DNA of 64,000 bases from Balneola sp. (GTDB lineage: Bacteria > Bacteroidota > Rhodothermia > Balneolales > Balneolaceae), in contig NZMW01000004.1 in the NCBI GenBank assembly GCA_002694685.1, positions 62,001 through 126,000 of the forward strand. Direction: 5' to 3'. The notes below the pieces were generated by a model. The model worked only from the letters and a program-made list of their open reading frames with translations, did no database searches and was not told the origin of the DNA. The position numbers were made by a program, and so were the translations under genes. Shown in pieces: positions 17,606-26,400 of the stretch (position 1 is the stretch's first letter; each line of letters opens with the position of its first letter).

Positions 17606-18871
17606 ATGAAATTCATCTACGGAAAGATCGAAGAAAAAGCACCTCAGTTCTATGCCTGGCTGGTATTGGCACTGTTGATGCTGATCTACATCTCCAGCTT
17701 TGTGGATCGGCAGGTTGTGGCGGTTCTGGGAACGGCGATCAGGGATGATCTAGGTTTATCTAACACACAAATCGGTCTGCTGTATGGACCGGCTTTCTCT
17801 CTGATCTACGCTATCTGCGGAATGTTTATGGGGTGGTTTGCGGATCAGTTTTCCCGAAAGCGCATTATCTTAATCGGCTTGTTGATCTGGAGCCTGATGA
17901 CTGTAGCCAGTGGATTTGCCAGCTCGTTCGTCTTTCTCATTACCGCGCGGTTTTTTGTGGGGGTGAGTCAATCGGCGTTGAGTCCGGCGGTATATTCTTT
18001 ATTGGCCGATTACTTTCCACACGAAAAAAGAGCCCGGGTTTTCTCGCTGTATGCCTCAGGTATTTTTGTTGGAGTAGGTTTGTCGTTTTTGATTGGAGGC
18101 TCAGTTGCGGAATTATACGATTGGCGGGTTGCTATGAAAACGGTAGGCTGGCCAGGAGTTTTATTATTCGTGATTGGGTTTTTGTTGATTCGGGAACCAG
18201 TCCGAAAGTCAGATAAGGGAGGCCGCAAATCAGCTGATTTCTTCAAAGTCCTGAAATACATCCTTCAAAAGAAAACCGTTCGCTACCATCTGGCAGGATT
18301 CTCCCTATTGGCACTCAGTGGCTATACCATTTTGGCTTTCATCGGAACCGTGCTGAATGACACTTTTGAAATGCCGTCGCTGATTTCCCAATATGGCTGG
18401 TTTATGTTTGCAACGGGACTAAGCGTAAATGCTTCCGGTTGGCTGGCTGATTTTTTCGCCAAAAAAGGGGGTCCCGAAAAACGGTTTGTGATGGGAATCG
18501 TAGCCGCACTGGGCGGACTTCCATTATACTATTTCGGGTTGATGACAGAGTCAGCAATAGTAGCCTTCTTCTTGATCGGCATAGCGAATGTGATTTCTTC
18601 CTCCTATAACGGAGTGGCAGCTGCACTCATTCAGTATTTTGTGAAATCAGATATGCGGGGCATGGCCGGCGCAGCTTATTTATTTGTGGTGAGTATTGTG
18701 GGATTTGGAATCGGCCCGCCCATAACCGGCTGGATGATTGACCATGTGTTTACCGGCGTTTATGGACCTTCCAAGGCTTTGTTGCTGGTATTCACCGTAT
18801 GTGGAATTTTGGCTACGTTCTTCTTTTTGAAAGCGATGCAGCACTATTCTGAAGATGCGATAAAAGAATAA
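17606..18871 (+). CDS. MFS transporter
   Basis: A 421-residue inner-membrane permease with 12 predicted helices. The first loop has the family signature (GWFADQFSRKRIILIG), helix 1 ends SSFVDRQV, and helix 5 carries GIFVGVGLSFLIGG after DWR. A mid-protein basic loop (EPVRKSDKGGRKS) separates the two six-helix halves. The overall pattern is like the spinster/hexuronate-type MFS branch, which moves organic anions or lipids, but the substrate cannot be deduced. It is a single gene, followed 4 bases after its stop by a REP-like hairpin shared with the convergent gene. Confidence 0.88.
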   Translation: MKFIYGKIEEKAPQFYAWLVLALLMLIYISSFVDRQVVAVLGTAIRDDLGLSNTQIGLLYGPAFSLIYAICGMFMGWFADQFSRKRIILIGLLIWSLMTVASGFASSFVFLITARFFVGVSQSALSPAVYSLLADYFPHEKRARVFSLYASGIFVGVGLSFLIGGSVAELYDWRVAMKTVGWPGVLLFVIGFLLIREPVRKSDKGGRKSADFFKVLKYILQKKTVRYHLAGFSLLALSGYTILAFIGTVLNDTFEMPSLISQYGWFMFATGLSVNASGWLADFFAKKGGPEKRFVMGIVAALGGLPLYYFGLMTESAIVAFFLIGIANVISSSYNGVAAALIQYFVKSDMRGMAGAAYLFVVSIVGFGIGPPITGWMIDHVFTGVYGPSKALLLVFTVCGILATFFFLKAMQHYSEDAIKE

Positions 18872-18875
18872 CCCC

Positions 18876-18901
18876 GTCATTCCTGCGAAGGCAGGAATCT
18901 G
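18876..18901. repeat. REP-like hairpin, family A copy 1
   Basis: GTCATTCCTGC, then a GAAG loop, then GCAGGAATC: a perfect 7-bp stem TTCCTGC/GCAGGAA. It lies between the convergent MFS and thioredoxin-like genes and could also act as a terminator stem. Confidence 0.7.
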
Positions 18902-18946
18902 ATTCTTTAGTTCAGCTAGTCTTTAAAACCCGAATGTTGCAGAAAC

Positions 18947-19387
18947 CTACTCGAGTAAAGGTCTCAACGCTTTGTTCTCGATAAAGCCGGATAAATGCAT
19001 AACATATTCCCCTTTTGAATTAAGAAGTACAATCCCCGGAACACTTTGAATATTCAATTTCTGAGCCAGACGAAGAGATGAGAGCCTTTGTCCCTTATAG
19101 CTGTGCATTGTTTCATTATCATCCCGGTTGATGCGTGTTAAAACATAATTCTGACTGAGGTGTTCTGCTAGTTCCGGATACACATCTCGTTTCATCTTCC
19201 GGCACCAGCCACACCACGGTGCCCATACATCAACAAAGATTGGCAAACCCTCGGATTCAGCAAAAGATAGGGCTTCCTCGAACGGCTTCCAGTCCAGCTT
19301 TTCCTGAGCAAAAGCTGTGGAGGACTTCAGGCCACTAAATAGAATAGAGGCCACGAGCACAGCTAATAAAATGGACAGTTTTTGCAT
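18947..19387 (-). CDS. Exported thioredoxin-like protein (CGWC)
   Basis: A 146-residue thioredoxin-fold protein with a signal peptide (1-27, ending STAFA), so it acts in the periplasm. The active site is WCGWC with Cys59 and Cys62, and the cis-Pro loop is QSVPGIVLL. The sequence VFVDVWAPWC-like run and the KMKRDVYP segment after the site resemble thioredoxin_7/DsbD C-terminal-type domains that pass electrons to exported substrates. It starts 18 bases after the stop of a TonB receptor with a Cys-pair in its plug, most likely in the same transcript. A role in keeping that receptor or a bound metal reduced is an inference. Confidence 0.85.
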   Translation of the reverse strand: MQKLSILLAVLVASILFSGLKSSTAFAQEKLDWKPFEEALSFAESEGLPIFVDVWAPWCGWCRKMKRDVYPELAEHLSQNYVLTRINRDDNETMHSYKGQRLSSLRLAQKLNIQSVPGIVLLNSKGEYVMHLSGFIENKALRPLLE

Positions 19388-19405
19388 GGTCGTTAAGTGT
19401 TTGGC

Positions 19406-21649
19406 TTAGCGTAAATTTAGTCGTGCCCCTATAGTCAAAGTGCGGCCAACGATCGGTCCCCAAGTGTAAATAGTATCAAACTCAGGACTAAAGGGTGTGG
19501 CGGAATCAACCAAAGGGGTACCCTGTGTATAGTTGAAAATATTTTCAGCCGATAAGTAGGCTTCAAATCCTACTCCTGCTTTATCATTAACGCTGGAGAA
19601 TTCCTTAGTGATTTTAATATCATGCACACTATATACAGGCGACTTTCGCTCACGCCCAAAATCTTCCACATAACTATCCGGCATGCGCTTGGAGCCAACC
19701 AAATTCCCCGAATAACTGATGGTGGCATCTAAACTTCGCAGCTGATAGCTTGCCCCAAAGTTGCTAAGAAAATCAGGGGCATAGGTGAGTGCCTGCCGAT
19801 TTCCATTTTCCTGAGTGAAGACGTCCATGAACGTAAAGCTGGCATTATAGCTAAATGGTAAAACCGTAAGATTTTGATCAAGCGCTACTGAAAATCCCTG
19901 CGTAACGGAATAACCATCCAGATTTTCATAGACAATCAGGTTAGGGTCTTGATCGTAATCGGGGATAATTTGATTCGAAAAACGAGTATAGAATCCGTCT
20001 ACACTCACCGTCATTGGATTGGTGCCAAAGGGTATGACCTGTTCAATACTTGCGGTAACGCTGCGGGATTCTTCAGGATTCAGGTCTTCAGTAAATACTA
20101 CTTCCCGAGATCCTGTTAAAGCAGCATGATCTTCGGTAAATACATTCACAACCCGAAAACCAGTGCCTCCGCTTGCACGCAGCGTAGTTGAATAACTGGG
20201 GCTGTATTTGGCTGAAAGCCGTGGAGCGGATACAAATCCGTGTTCGGTGTGATGGTCTATACGAAGTCCCCCGAGCAGGGTAAAATCAGCGATATCCAAT
20301 TCAGCTTGGGTGAAAACCCCTGGAATAAACCGGAGGTCGGCACCATCGGAGGTAGCAGGGGTGTTGTCATTGTAAGATTCATAGCGGAGGGTGCTTCCTG
20401 TTAGAATCCGCAAGCGATTGGATAGCGGCTGATCCCATGTAACTTGGCCAAAGGCAATATTTTGGGTGGCATCATAGGCTTCATCACCATAATAACTATC
20501 CTGTGCATGATAGGTTAGTGCAGTGTTTATACGCAGCCTCTCACTTAAACCTGCCGGGCGATATTCAGTAATAACTTCAGCACGTTGAGTATAAATGGAC
20601 TCTCCATAAATTTCACTGGAGCCGCGCAGTTCATCGGAAAATCCGGGTACACCGCCGGTTCGGTCTTCATTCAAGTATTTAGCTGCGATATTGAAACGCT
20701 GTTCGCCGTTTCTGCCTTCTAAAACACCTTTCCCAAAAAGGGCTACTCGTGTTTGTTTGGCTTGGTCACTGAAGCCGTCATTGTTGTTGTCAAAGTAGTT
20801 CTCATTTCGATTGAGGTTGCCACTCACAAACCCTTTAAACCGACCAAATTTTGGTGATGCGGCAATGTTAAGACTGCCTTCTTGTGTGATGCTTTCACCA
20901 TATGCATCAATAGTAAAGGTGGGAGTATTTGATGGATTTTTGGTGATAATATTTACCACTCCACCAAGTGCCTGTGTACCATATAGGGTCGATTGTGGCC
21001 CCTTAATCACTTCTACCTGATCAATAATAGATGGACTGATTCCATTCAAGCCATATACCGAAGCAAGTGCCCCCTGTATGGGCATTCCATCAATCAGAAC
21101 GGCAGTATTGGGGCCTTCCACACCGTTGATTCGTATGGCGTTGGTGCCACAAACTCCACAATTTAATTGGGTGGAAAGGCCATTCACATTACTCACCAAG
21201 TCCATAAAATTAGAGCTGGACCTCCCCTGACTGAGGCGCTCAGCATTTACGACTTCAACTTTAACTGGTGAATCTTTCACGAAGGTTTCTCTCATGGTGC
21301 CGGTTACGACTACCTCGCCTAACTCTGAGGAAGTTTCTTCCAGGGTAAGATTGATGGTTGTCGATTCCTCCGCAGTAACCTTTACCTCCCTAGTCACTTT
21401 ATTGAAGCCTATGTAGGAGGCTTGTAGCTTATGAGTTCCTTCCGGGAGATTGGTTATTTCAAAGTATCCGTCGGCATTTGTTACCGTGCCGCGCTGAAGA
21501 TCTAAAATCTTAATATTCACTCCGGGCAAAGTCAGCCCATCATGGTAAACGGTGCCCTGAATTTTTCCGAAGCTTGATTGTGCAAAACTAAGTGTTGCTG
21601 TTGCTACATTAAGTGTCGTACAAAAAAGCAGTAGAATATATGTTTTCAT
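19406..21649 (-). CDS. TonB-dependent receptor with N-terminal carboxypeptidase-like domain and Cys-pair plug
   Basis: A 747-residue outer-membrane receptor. In order: signal peptide (1-23, ending SFA), a carboxypeptidase-regulatory-like beta-sandwich (about 28-105: GKIQGTVYHDGLTLPGVNI), a TonB-box-like GEVVVTG at 111-117, a plug (about 120-240) and a C-terminal barrel ending in GARLNLR. The plug contains NCGVCGTNAIRINGVEG with Cys164 and Cys167, an unusual CxxC just before the plug's conserved ING segment. Together with the periplasmic CGWC protein cotranscribed downstream, this suggests a thiol- or metal-linked substrate. The similar CxxC found in some Bacteroidota receptors is known to me by recollection only; the ligand is unknown. 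Confidence 0.88.
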   Translation of the reverse strand: MKTYILLLFCTTLNVATATLSFAQSSFGKIQGTVYHDGLTLPGVNIKILDLQRGTVTNADGYFEITNLPEGTHKLQASYIGFNKVTREVKVTAEESTTINLTLEETSSELGEVVVTGTMRETFVKDSPVKVEVVNAERLSQGRSSSNFMDLVSNVNGLSTQLNCGVCGTNAIRINGVEGPNTAVLIDGMPIQGALASVYGLNGISPSIIDQVEVIKGPQSTLYGTQALGGVVNIITKNPSNTPTFTIDAYGESITQEGSLNIAASPKFGRFKGFVSGNLNRNENYFDNNNDGFSDQAKQTRVALFGKGVLEGRNGEQRFNIAAKYLNEDRTGGVPGFSDELRGSSEIYGESIYTQRAEVITEYRPAGLSERLRINTALTYHAQDSYYGDEAYDATQNIAFGQVTWDQPLSNRLRILTGSTLRYESYNDNTPATSDGADLRFIPGVFTQAELDIADFTLLGGLRIDHHTEHGFVSAPRLSAKYSPSYSTTLRASGGTGFRVVNVFTEDHAALTGSREVVFTEDLNPEESRSVTASIEQVIPFGTNPMTVSVDGFYTRFSNQIIPDYDQDPNLIVYENLDGYSVTQGFSVALDQNLTVLPFSYNASFTFMDVFTQENGNRQALTYAPDFLSNFGASYQLRSLDATISYSGNLVGSKRMPDSYVEDFGRERKSPVYSVHDIKITKEFSSVNDKAGVGFEAYLSAENIFNYTQGTPLVDSATPFSPEFDTIYTWGPIVGRTLTIGARLNLR

Positions 21650-21735
21650 GTCTGACTAATTTTTAAAAGAAACTATAGCTAATTATAAAGTTAGTCAAGG
21701 CTAATAAATTATTAGAATAACGTGCCCAAAACTCC

Positions 21736-21827
21736 GTCATTCCTGTGCAGGAAGGAATTTGGATGTTTGAAATAACTCGAGGGGATTGTAACGGGCAACC
21801 AGATCCCGGACATACGCCGCGGGATGA
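21736..21827. repeat. REP-like composite pair, family A copy 2
   Basis: The left module is GTCATTCCTGTGCAGGAAGG running to ATTTGG, then a spacer with TGAAATAACTCGAGGGG, then an inverted module CCAGATCCCGG...GCGGGATGA (21799-21827). The spacer is shared with copy 3. It fills most of the 269-base divergent spacer between the TonB receptor and the DDAH-like gene, and no other structure is visible there. Confidence 0.65.
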
Positions 21828-21918
21828 GAGTCGGGGTGTCATGACTTGGAGCCGAGAGTTCTTGTTCGCTTCGGATTTATTAATTAATCTTACATTTTAG
21901 AATCAAACCAATATCCAG

Positions 21919-22686
21919 TTGACTGAATTTTCAAACGCAATTGTGCGTAAACCTGGGAAAAGCATGGTCGATGGGTTGACCACCGCAAAATTGGGCACCC
22001 CTGATTATCAGAAAGCCGTAGAACAACACAAGCAATATGTTTCTGCGCTGAAGGAATGCGGAGTTAAGGTAGAAGAACTGAAAGCCGATGAACGGTTTCC
22101 CGATTCCACTTTTGTAGAGGATGTCGCTTTACTTACTCCTCACTGTGCCATTATTACGAATCCCGGCGCTCCTTCAAGGAAGGGAGAAGTCAACGCCATG
22201 AAAAACGTGATTCAATCCTATTATTCAGACCTGGAAGAAATCACAGCTCCGGGAACGGTGGAGGCCGGGGACATTATGATGGTGGGTGATCACTATTACA
22301 TTGGCTTATCGGATCGGACGAATCAAATTGGGGCAGAGCAAGTCATACAGATTTTGAATAAGTATGGGATGAGTGGATCGGTGATTGAAGTAGGAGAGAT
22401 CCTTCATCTGAAAACGGGGATGAGCTATTTGGAAAATGATACCATAGTGGCCTGCAGAGAATTTTCATCTCATCCGGAATTGGATAAATTTACAATCATT
22501 GAAGTCCCTGAGGAAGAGAGCTATGCAGCAAATTGTATATGGATCAATGGCACAGTCATCGTCCCCGAGGGCTTTCCTGTAACAAAGCAAAAGATAGAAA
22601 AAGCCGGCTATTCAACGATAGCCGTAAATGTCTCAGAGTTCCAAAAACTGGATGGCGGTTTGAGCTGCCTTTCACTGAGGTTCTGA
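21919..22686 (+). CDS. Dimethylargininase / arginine-modifying amidinotransferase-fold hydrolase
   Basis: A 255-residue cytoplasmic enzyme of the guanidino-group modifying superfamily, closest in pattern to dimethylarginine dimethylaminohydrolase (DDAH), which turns methylated arginines into citrulline plus a methylamine. The catalytic set is present: Glu67/Asp68 in TFVEDVALL, His163 in ILHLKTGMSYL, and nucleophile Cys250 in GGLSCLSLRF near the C-terminus. Length and fold order match DDAH. The start is a TTG (TTG ACT GAA TTT); no in-frame ATG occurs before the conserved AIVRKPG motif. Alternatives are an ornithine-forming or N-omega-hydroxyarginine-type hydrolase. A methyltransferase follows 173 bases downstream, separated by a REP-like repeat. 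Confidence 0.85.
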   Translation: MTEFSNAIVRKPGKSMVDGLTTAKLGTPDYQKAVEQHKQYVSALKECGVKVEELKADERFPDSTFVEDVALLTPHCAIITNPGAPSRKGEVNAMKNVIQSYYSDLEEITAPGTVEAGDIMMVGDHYYIGLSDRTNQIGAEQVIQILNKYGMSGSVIEVGEILHLKTGMSYLENDTIVACREFSSHPELDKFTIIEVPEEESYAANCIWINGTVIVPEGFPVTKQKIEKAGYSTIAVNVSEFQKLDGGLSCLSLRF

Positions 22687-22722
22687 GTATTTCAGGAATT
22701 CACTTAATAAATCAAATTAACA

Positions 22723-22789
22723 GTCATTCCTGCGAAGGCAGGAATCCTAATATCTGAAATAACTCTAAGGGGTTATAATGGGTAGCGAC
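22723..22789. repeat. REP-like element, family A copy 3
   Basis: GTCATTCCTGC-GAAG-GCAGGAATC is followed by TGAAATAACTCTAAGGGG and TTATAATGGG, a tail homologous to that of copy 2. No inverted second module is evident. It lies between two plus-strand genes. Confidence 0.6.
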
Positions 22790-22859
22790 AAGAAACGCGT
22801 GTAAGTTATACGTACCTTTTGTTGCCGAAAATTACTATTTCAAGAACTAAGACCTATTG

Positions 22860-23519
22860 ATGGAAAAAACCAAGCAACCCTGGCCAACTAAGGACGCCAT
22901 GGAGCAGATTTATGAAATGAATCTCTGGGGAGATAATAACACTGATTTTTATTCAGGCGCAGGATCGCATCACCCTGAATTAGTAGATCCATATATAGAA
23001 GTAGTAACCTCGTTCTTAAACTCTTTTGATGACCCTCTTGTGGTCTGTGATTTAGGCTGCGGAGATTTTAATGTCGGAAAAGAATTGGTAGCCTACACCC
23101 GAAAGTATATGGCTGTAGATATAGTGGCCGACCTGATTGGGCGCAATAAAGAAACATTTAAAGCAGAAAACCTAGAGTTTTATTGTCTGGATATTGCAGC
23201 AGACGAGCTGCCTTCAGGAGATTGTGTGCTGCTAAGAAATGTACTTCAGCATTTATCGAATACGGAAGTACAGGATATTGTGAATAAGCTGGCTGATTTC
23301 AAATATGTTGTTTTAACAGAACATATTCCTGAAGGAGATTTCATACCCAATAAAGACATTATTTCAGGACAAGGAATCAGGCTTAAAAAGCAAAGTGGTT
23401 TAGACTTATTAGCACCTCCGTTTAATCTTGAGGTAAAAGAGGAGGAAGAGCTATTGGCCGTACCATATGAGGATGGCAAAGGAATTGTGGTAACTACGCT
23501 TTACACGATGTTTTATTGA
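22860..23519 (+). CDS. Class I SAM-dependent methyltransferase, substrate unknown
   Basis: A 219-residue soluble protein with a Rossmann methyltransferase core. Motif I is VVCDLGCGDFNVG, motif II ends YMAVDIV, and the motif IV region is DCVLLRNVLQHLSN. The N-terminal ~60 residues (MEKTKQPWPTKDAMEQIYEMNLWGD style) form a helical cap, with NLWG typical of small-molecule or peptide methyltransferases. The start is the ATG; a TTG directly in front of it is less likely. It sits between repeat elements and is not tightly linked to neighbours; its substrate cannot be told. Confidence 0.82.
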   Translation: MEKTKQPWPTKDAMEQIYEMNLWGDNNTDFYSGAGSHHPELVDPYIEVVTSFLNSFDDPLVVCDLGCGDFNVGKELVAYTRKYMAVDIVADLIGRNKETFKAENLEFYCLDIAADELPSGDCVLLRNVLQHLSNTEVQDIVNKLADFKYVVLTEHIPEGDFIPNKDIISGQGIRLKKQSGLDLLAPPFNLEVKEEEELLAVPYEDGKGIVVTTLYTMFY

Positions 23520-23624
23520 TTCTTAGTCAATGTAGTTATGGTGATCAAAATGGAGAAAGATTTTTCGGAAGTGTCCTCAGAATGACGGTTACTTTTATCT
23601 AACCAATATCTAGCCAAGTCTCCA

Positions 23625-23713
23625 GTCATTCCTGCGCAGGCAGGAATCTGGATCTTTAATTCGACTACTTTCCTTTTCAAAAAACCAGATCCCGGAATGC
23701 GCCGAGGGATGAC
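23625..23713. repeat. REP-like composite pair, family A copy 4
   Basis: GTCATTCCTGC-GCAG-like loop-GGCAGGAATCTGG at the left faces the inverted CCAGATCCCGGAATGCGCC...GGGATGAC at the right. The outer ends GTCAT/ATGAC and inner ends TCTGG/CCAGA are complementary, giving an inverted REP pair. A further worn module (AGATTTTTCGG...CAGAATGACGG) lies at 23561-23588. The site is the spacer between the convergent methyltransferase and aminopeptidase genes. Confidence 0.65.
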
Positions 23714-23744
23714 TGTTATAAAAGCCATTCACTTGAAGGAAAGA

Positions 23745-26306
23745 CTAATTTTTGATCTTATTCGCCCTAAACATCATATCTGCAGCTTGCAGGATTTTCA
23801 TCCGCAACTGTTCGTTGTAATTCGGTCGTTCGTCAAGGAAATTTCTAACCGTAGTAACGGCCTCATCAGAAGAGTGATTTCCTAGTGTTACATCCAGCCA
23901 GCGTTTTGGGAAAAAGATATCACCGGTTACCTGAATTTCCTGAAGCAGCTCAAGACTCGGTAAAATATATTTCGCGGATTGATTGGTTCTGAGGGGATGA
24001 TGTAAATATCCGATGGCTCCTAAAACCCAGGATTCAGTCTGGCGGTTTTCCTCATCTTTAAGAGATTCGAAGAAAGCGTCCCGAACAGTCGCATCCGGAG
24101 ATAAAGCAGGCTTAATGAATTCAAAGCGCCGTTGACGGTCCGGGTTTTCGATGCGGTCGGTTTGTGCTTCAATAATATCCACAGCCTGATCGGGCATTTT
24201 AACGGCGAGGTTGCCAGCCATACTTATGTAGTCACTTTCAGAAAGGTTTAGTCCGTTAATTTCAAGATCCTCATTCCAGATATCATATACTTTTTGAATT
24301 TGATTATCAGAAAGGGCAATATTTCGGAAAGCATTAAAGAAGGTCTTTTTCTTACTGCTTTCATCTTGTTCCAGCATTTCAGACCAAAGGATTTCCTCCA
24401 GATCTTCGTTGATTTCTTCTCGTTCCTCATCCGTCAATAAATCCCAATAGATGGTCTGTAACTGACCGAGAGCAAGATTTAACACGAGTTGGTTTTCTTC
24501 GGTTTGAATGATTTCAGAAAGCCGGTTAAGATACTCGGGCGGAGCTACTCTATTTTGCTCCAGCATATTTTCAAAGAGGTTAATGAGATGTGAGCCCTTA
24601 CGCACTTCCTTCATATGCGGCCATGCATCTAATGTTTTAAGATCTGCCGGAAAGAGTCCATATCCTTCACCATTTGCATTAAAGACTTTATGAGGTGCTT
24701 TCAATTCATTCAGCGTTGCAAATTCAGAAAGGGTGTCGCTAACCACGGTAAAAGATTTTGCAACTGAGTCCTTATCTAAAATCCAGATGCTTGTTTGCTG
24801 AGACCAGATTCGGTTCTCTTCAGTCGGGTCTTCCTGAATGAGCACATCATATTCCAAGGTAGAATAGGGAAGTTCTTCTTTAATATACTTCCAGCTAAAG
24901 TGTGGTCGACCTGAGGTATTCACCCAAACCTCGCTCCAGCGAGCCAGATTATATTCTGTTTTTTCATCAAGAATCTGAATAAGTGCAGGCCAGGTGGCAT
25001 TCCCAAAGGAATAGTCAGATAAATATTCTTGAAGGCCTTCCTGAAGCGCTTCTTCACCAATCAGCAGTTCGAGTTGACGCATCATTATAGGAGCTTTATT
25101 ATAAATGATAGACCCATACATTTGCCCGGCTTCGTTTAGGTTCCGCAGGTTTTGTCGGATCGGATTTGCTCCTTCCGTTCGGTCAACTGAGTAGGCGCTG
25201 GGATGATGCCTGACAAGAAAATTAAGATCATGATTGATGTCCGGGAAATTGGGATTCATGATTTTAGCTGCCATGAAATTGGCAAATACCTCTTTGGTCC
25301 ACACATCATTGAACCACTCCATAGTTACCAAATTGCCAAACCACATATGGGCGGTCTCATGAGCAATCAGGCTGGCCCGGCCTAGTAATTGAGTTTCCGA
25401 AGGATCTTCATCCAAAAACAAACTCGAAGCCCTATACTGAATAGCTCCAACGTGCTCCATTCCTCCGTATTGAAAATTGGGAATGAGGGCAAAGCTGAAT
25501 TTTTTGAAGGGATACGGAATTCCTGTGTATTCCTCCAGCCATTCGAGAGAGGCTTTGTGGAGGGTAAAAATGTCATCCAGATTACGCTCTACTTTCTCAC
25601 TATCTGTTTCACGGTGCAGAAGAGTCATTTCCGTACCATCTACATTTCGTGTAAGGGATTCAAAGTCTCCGGCTACAAAAGAAAAAAGGTATGAACTGAT
25701 TAAGTCGGAAGGGGCAAAATCTAAAACGCGGATAGAATCTTTGGTGGATTCAGTTTCAAGGGGACCATTTGAAATGGCTTCCCATGATTCAGGAATTTTG
25801 AGGGTTAAATCAAAAGTGGCTTTCAAGTCGGGCTGATCAAACAGAGGGAAAGCTGTTCTTGCCCGATCAGGGACAAAAAGCGTATATAGATATTCGGGAT
25901 TTCGGTTCAGGGAAGTTTCCCCGGCAGTGAATTCAATACCGATTTCATTCAGCCCTTCATTAAGTAAATCAGAGGGGAGAATCAGGTGTTCTTGTTGAAA
26001 TTGAATATCCGTCGGCTGGCCGTTAACCGTTAGTGATTTGAGGTTCTCCGGGCTTTCACGGAAATCTAGCTGAAGGTTATTTGCTGTGCTTTTTAGATTG
26101 AATCGAATTGTTTCGGAAGCAGGAATAGATTCTGATTGTTCTTTTGGAATTCTGAAGGTCAGGTCATATTCCAAGTCAGAAATTTGAGCCTTTCGGAACT
26201 GAGCTAATCCTAAAGATACCCCCGGTTCAACTGAGGGCGCGCTATTGCAAGAAGTAAGCAGAAAAGATGAAATAAATGCAAAACACAGAAGAACTGTAAA
26301 TCTCAT
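23745..26306 (-). CDS. M1 family aminopeptidase, lipoprotein
   Basis: An 853-residue zinc aminopeptidase (aminopeptidase N type) that removes N-terminal residues from peptides. A lipoprotein signal (SSFLLTSC, acylated Cys20) places it on a membrane facing the periplasm or cell exterior. It contains the exopeptidase motif GGMEH, then HETAH at 316-320 and the third zinc ligand Glu339 (KEVFANF), in the usual HExxH-18-E spacing. An N-terminal beta domain precedes the catalytic domain and a long helical C-terminal domain follows, close to the normal family length. Stand-alone gene; it works with the exported metallopeptidases elsewhere in the window only by function. Confidence 0.93.
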   Translation of the reverse strand: MRFTVLLCFAFISSFLLTSCNSAPSVEPGVSLGLAQFRKAQISDLEYDLTFRIPKEQSESIPASETIRFNLKSTANNLQLDFRESPENLKSLTVNGQPTDIQFQQEHLILPSDLLNEGLNEIGIEFTAGETSLNRNPEYLYTLFVPDRARTAFPLFDQPDLKATFDLTLKIPESWEAISNGPLETESTKDSIRVLDFAPSDLISSYLFSFVAGDFESLTRNVDGTEMTLLHRETDSEKVERNLDDIFTLHKASLEWLEEYTGIPYPFKKFSFALIPNFQYGGMEHVGAIQYRASSLFLDEDPSETQLLGRASLIAHETAHMWFGNLVTMEWFNDVWTKEVFANFMAAKIMNPNFPDINHDLNFLVRHHPSAYSVDRTEGANPIRQNLRNLNEAGQMYGSIIYNKAPIMMRQLELLIGEEALQEGLQEYLSDYSFGNATWPALIQILDEKTEYNLARWSEVWVNTSGRPHFSWKYIKEELPYSTLEYDVLIQEDPTEENRIWSQQTSIWILDKDSVAKSFTVVSDTLSEFATLNELKAPHKVFNANGEGYGLFPADLKTLDAWPHMKEVRKGSHLINLFENMLEQNRVAPPEYLNRLSEIIQTEENQLVLNLALGQLQTIYWDLLTDEEREEINEDLEEILWSEMLEQDESSKKKTFFNAFRNIALSDNQIQKVYDIWNEDLEINGLNLSESDYISMAGNLAVKMPDQAVDIIEAQTDRIENPDRQRRFEFIKPALSPDATVRDAFFESLKDEENRQTESWVLGAIGYLHHPLRTNQSAKYILPSLELLQEIQVTGDIFFPKRWLDVTLGNHSSDEAVTTVRNFLDERPNYNEQLRMKILQAADMMFRANKIKN

Positions 26307-26400
26307 AATCGTTTATTATTAGCCTAAAAGATTAATCTATCAAGAATCAATATTATTTCAATTGATGAATTGTAAAAAGTCTATTGACAAGTAGAGCTAT

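Noticed and set aside
25389-25836. Overlapping plus-strand frames of 100-120 codons inside the M1 peptidase gene
   Set aside because: Antisense shadows; the minus-strand frame has the full HExxH-18-E catalytic set.
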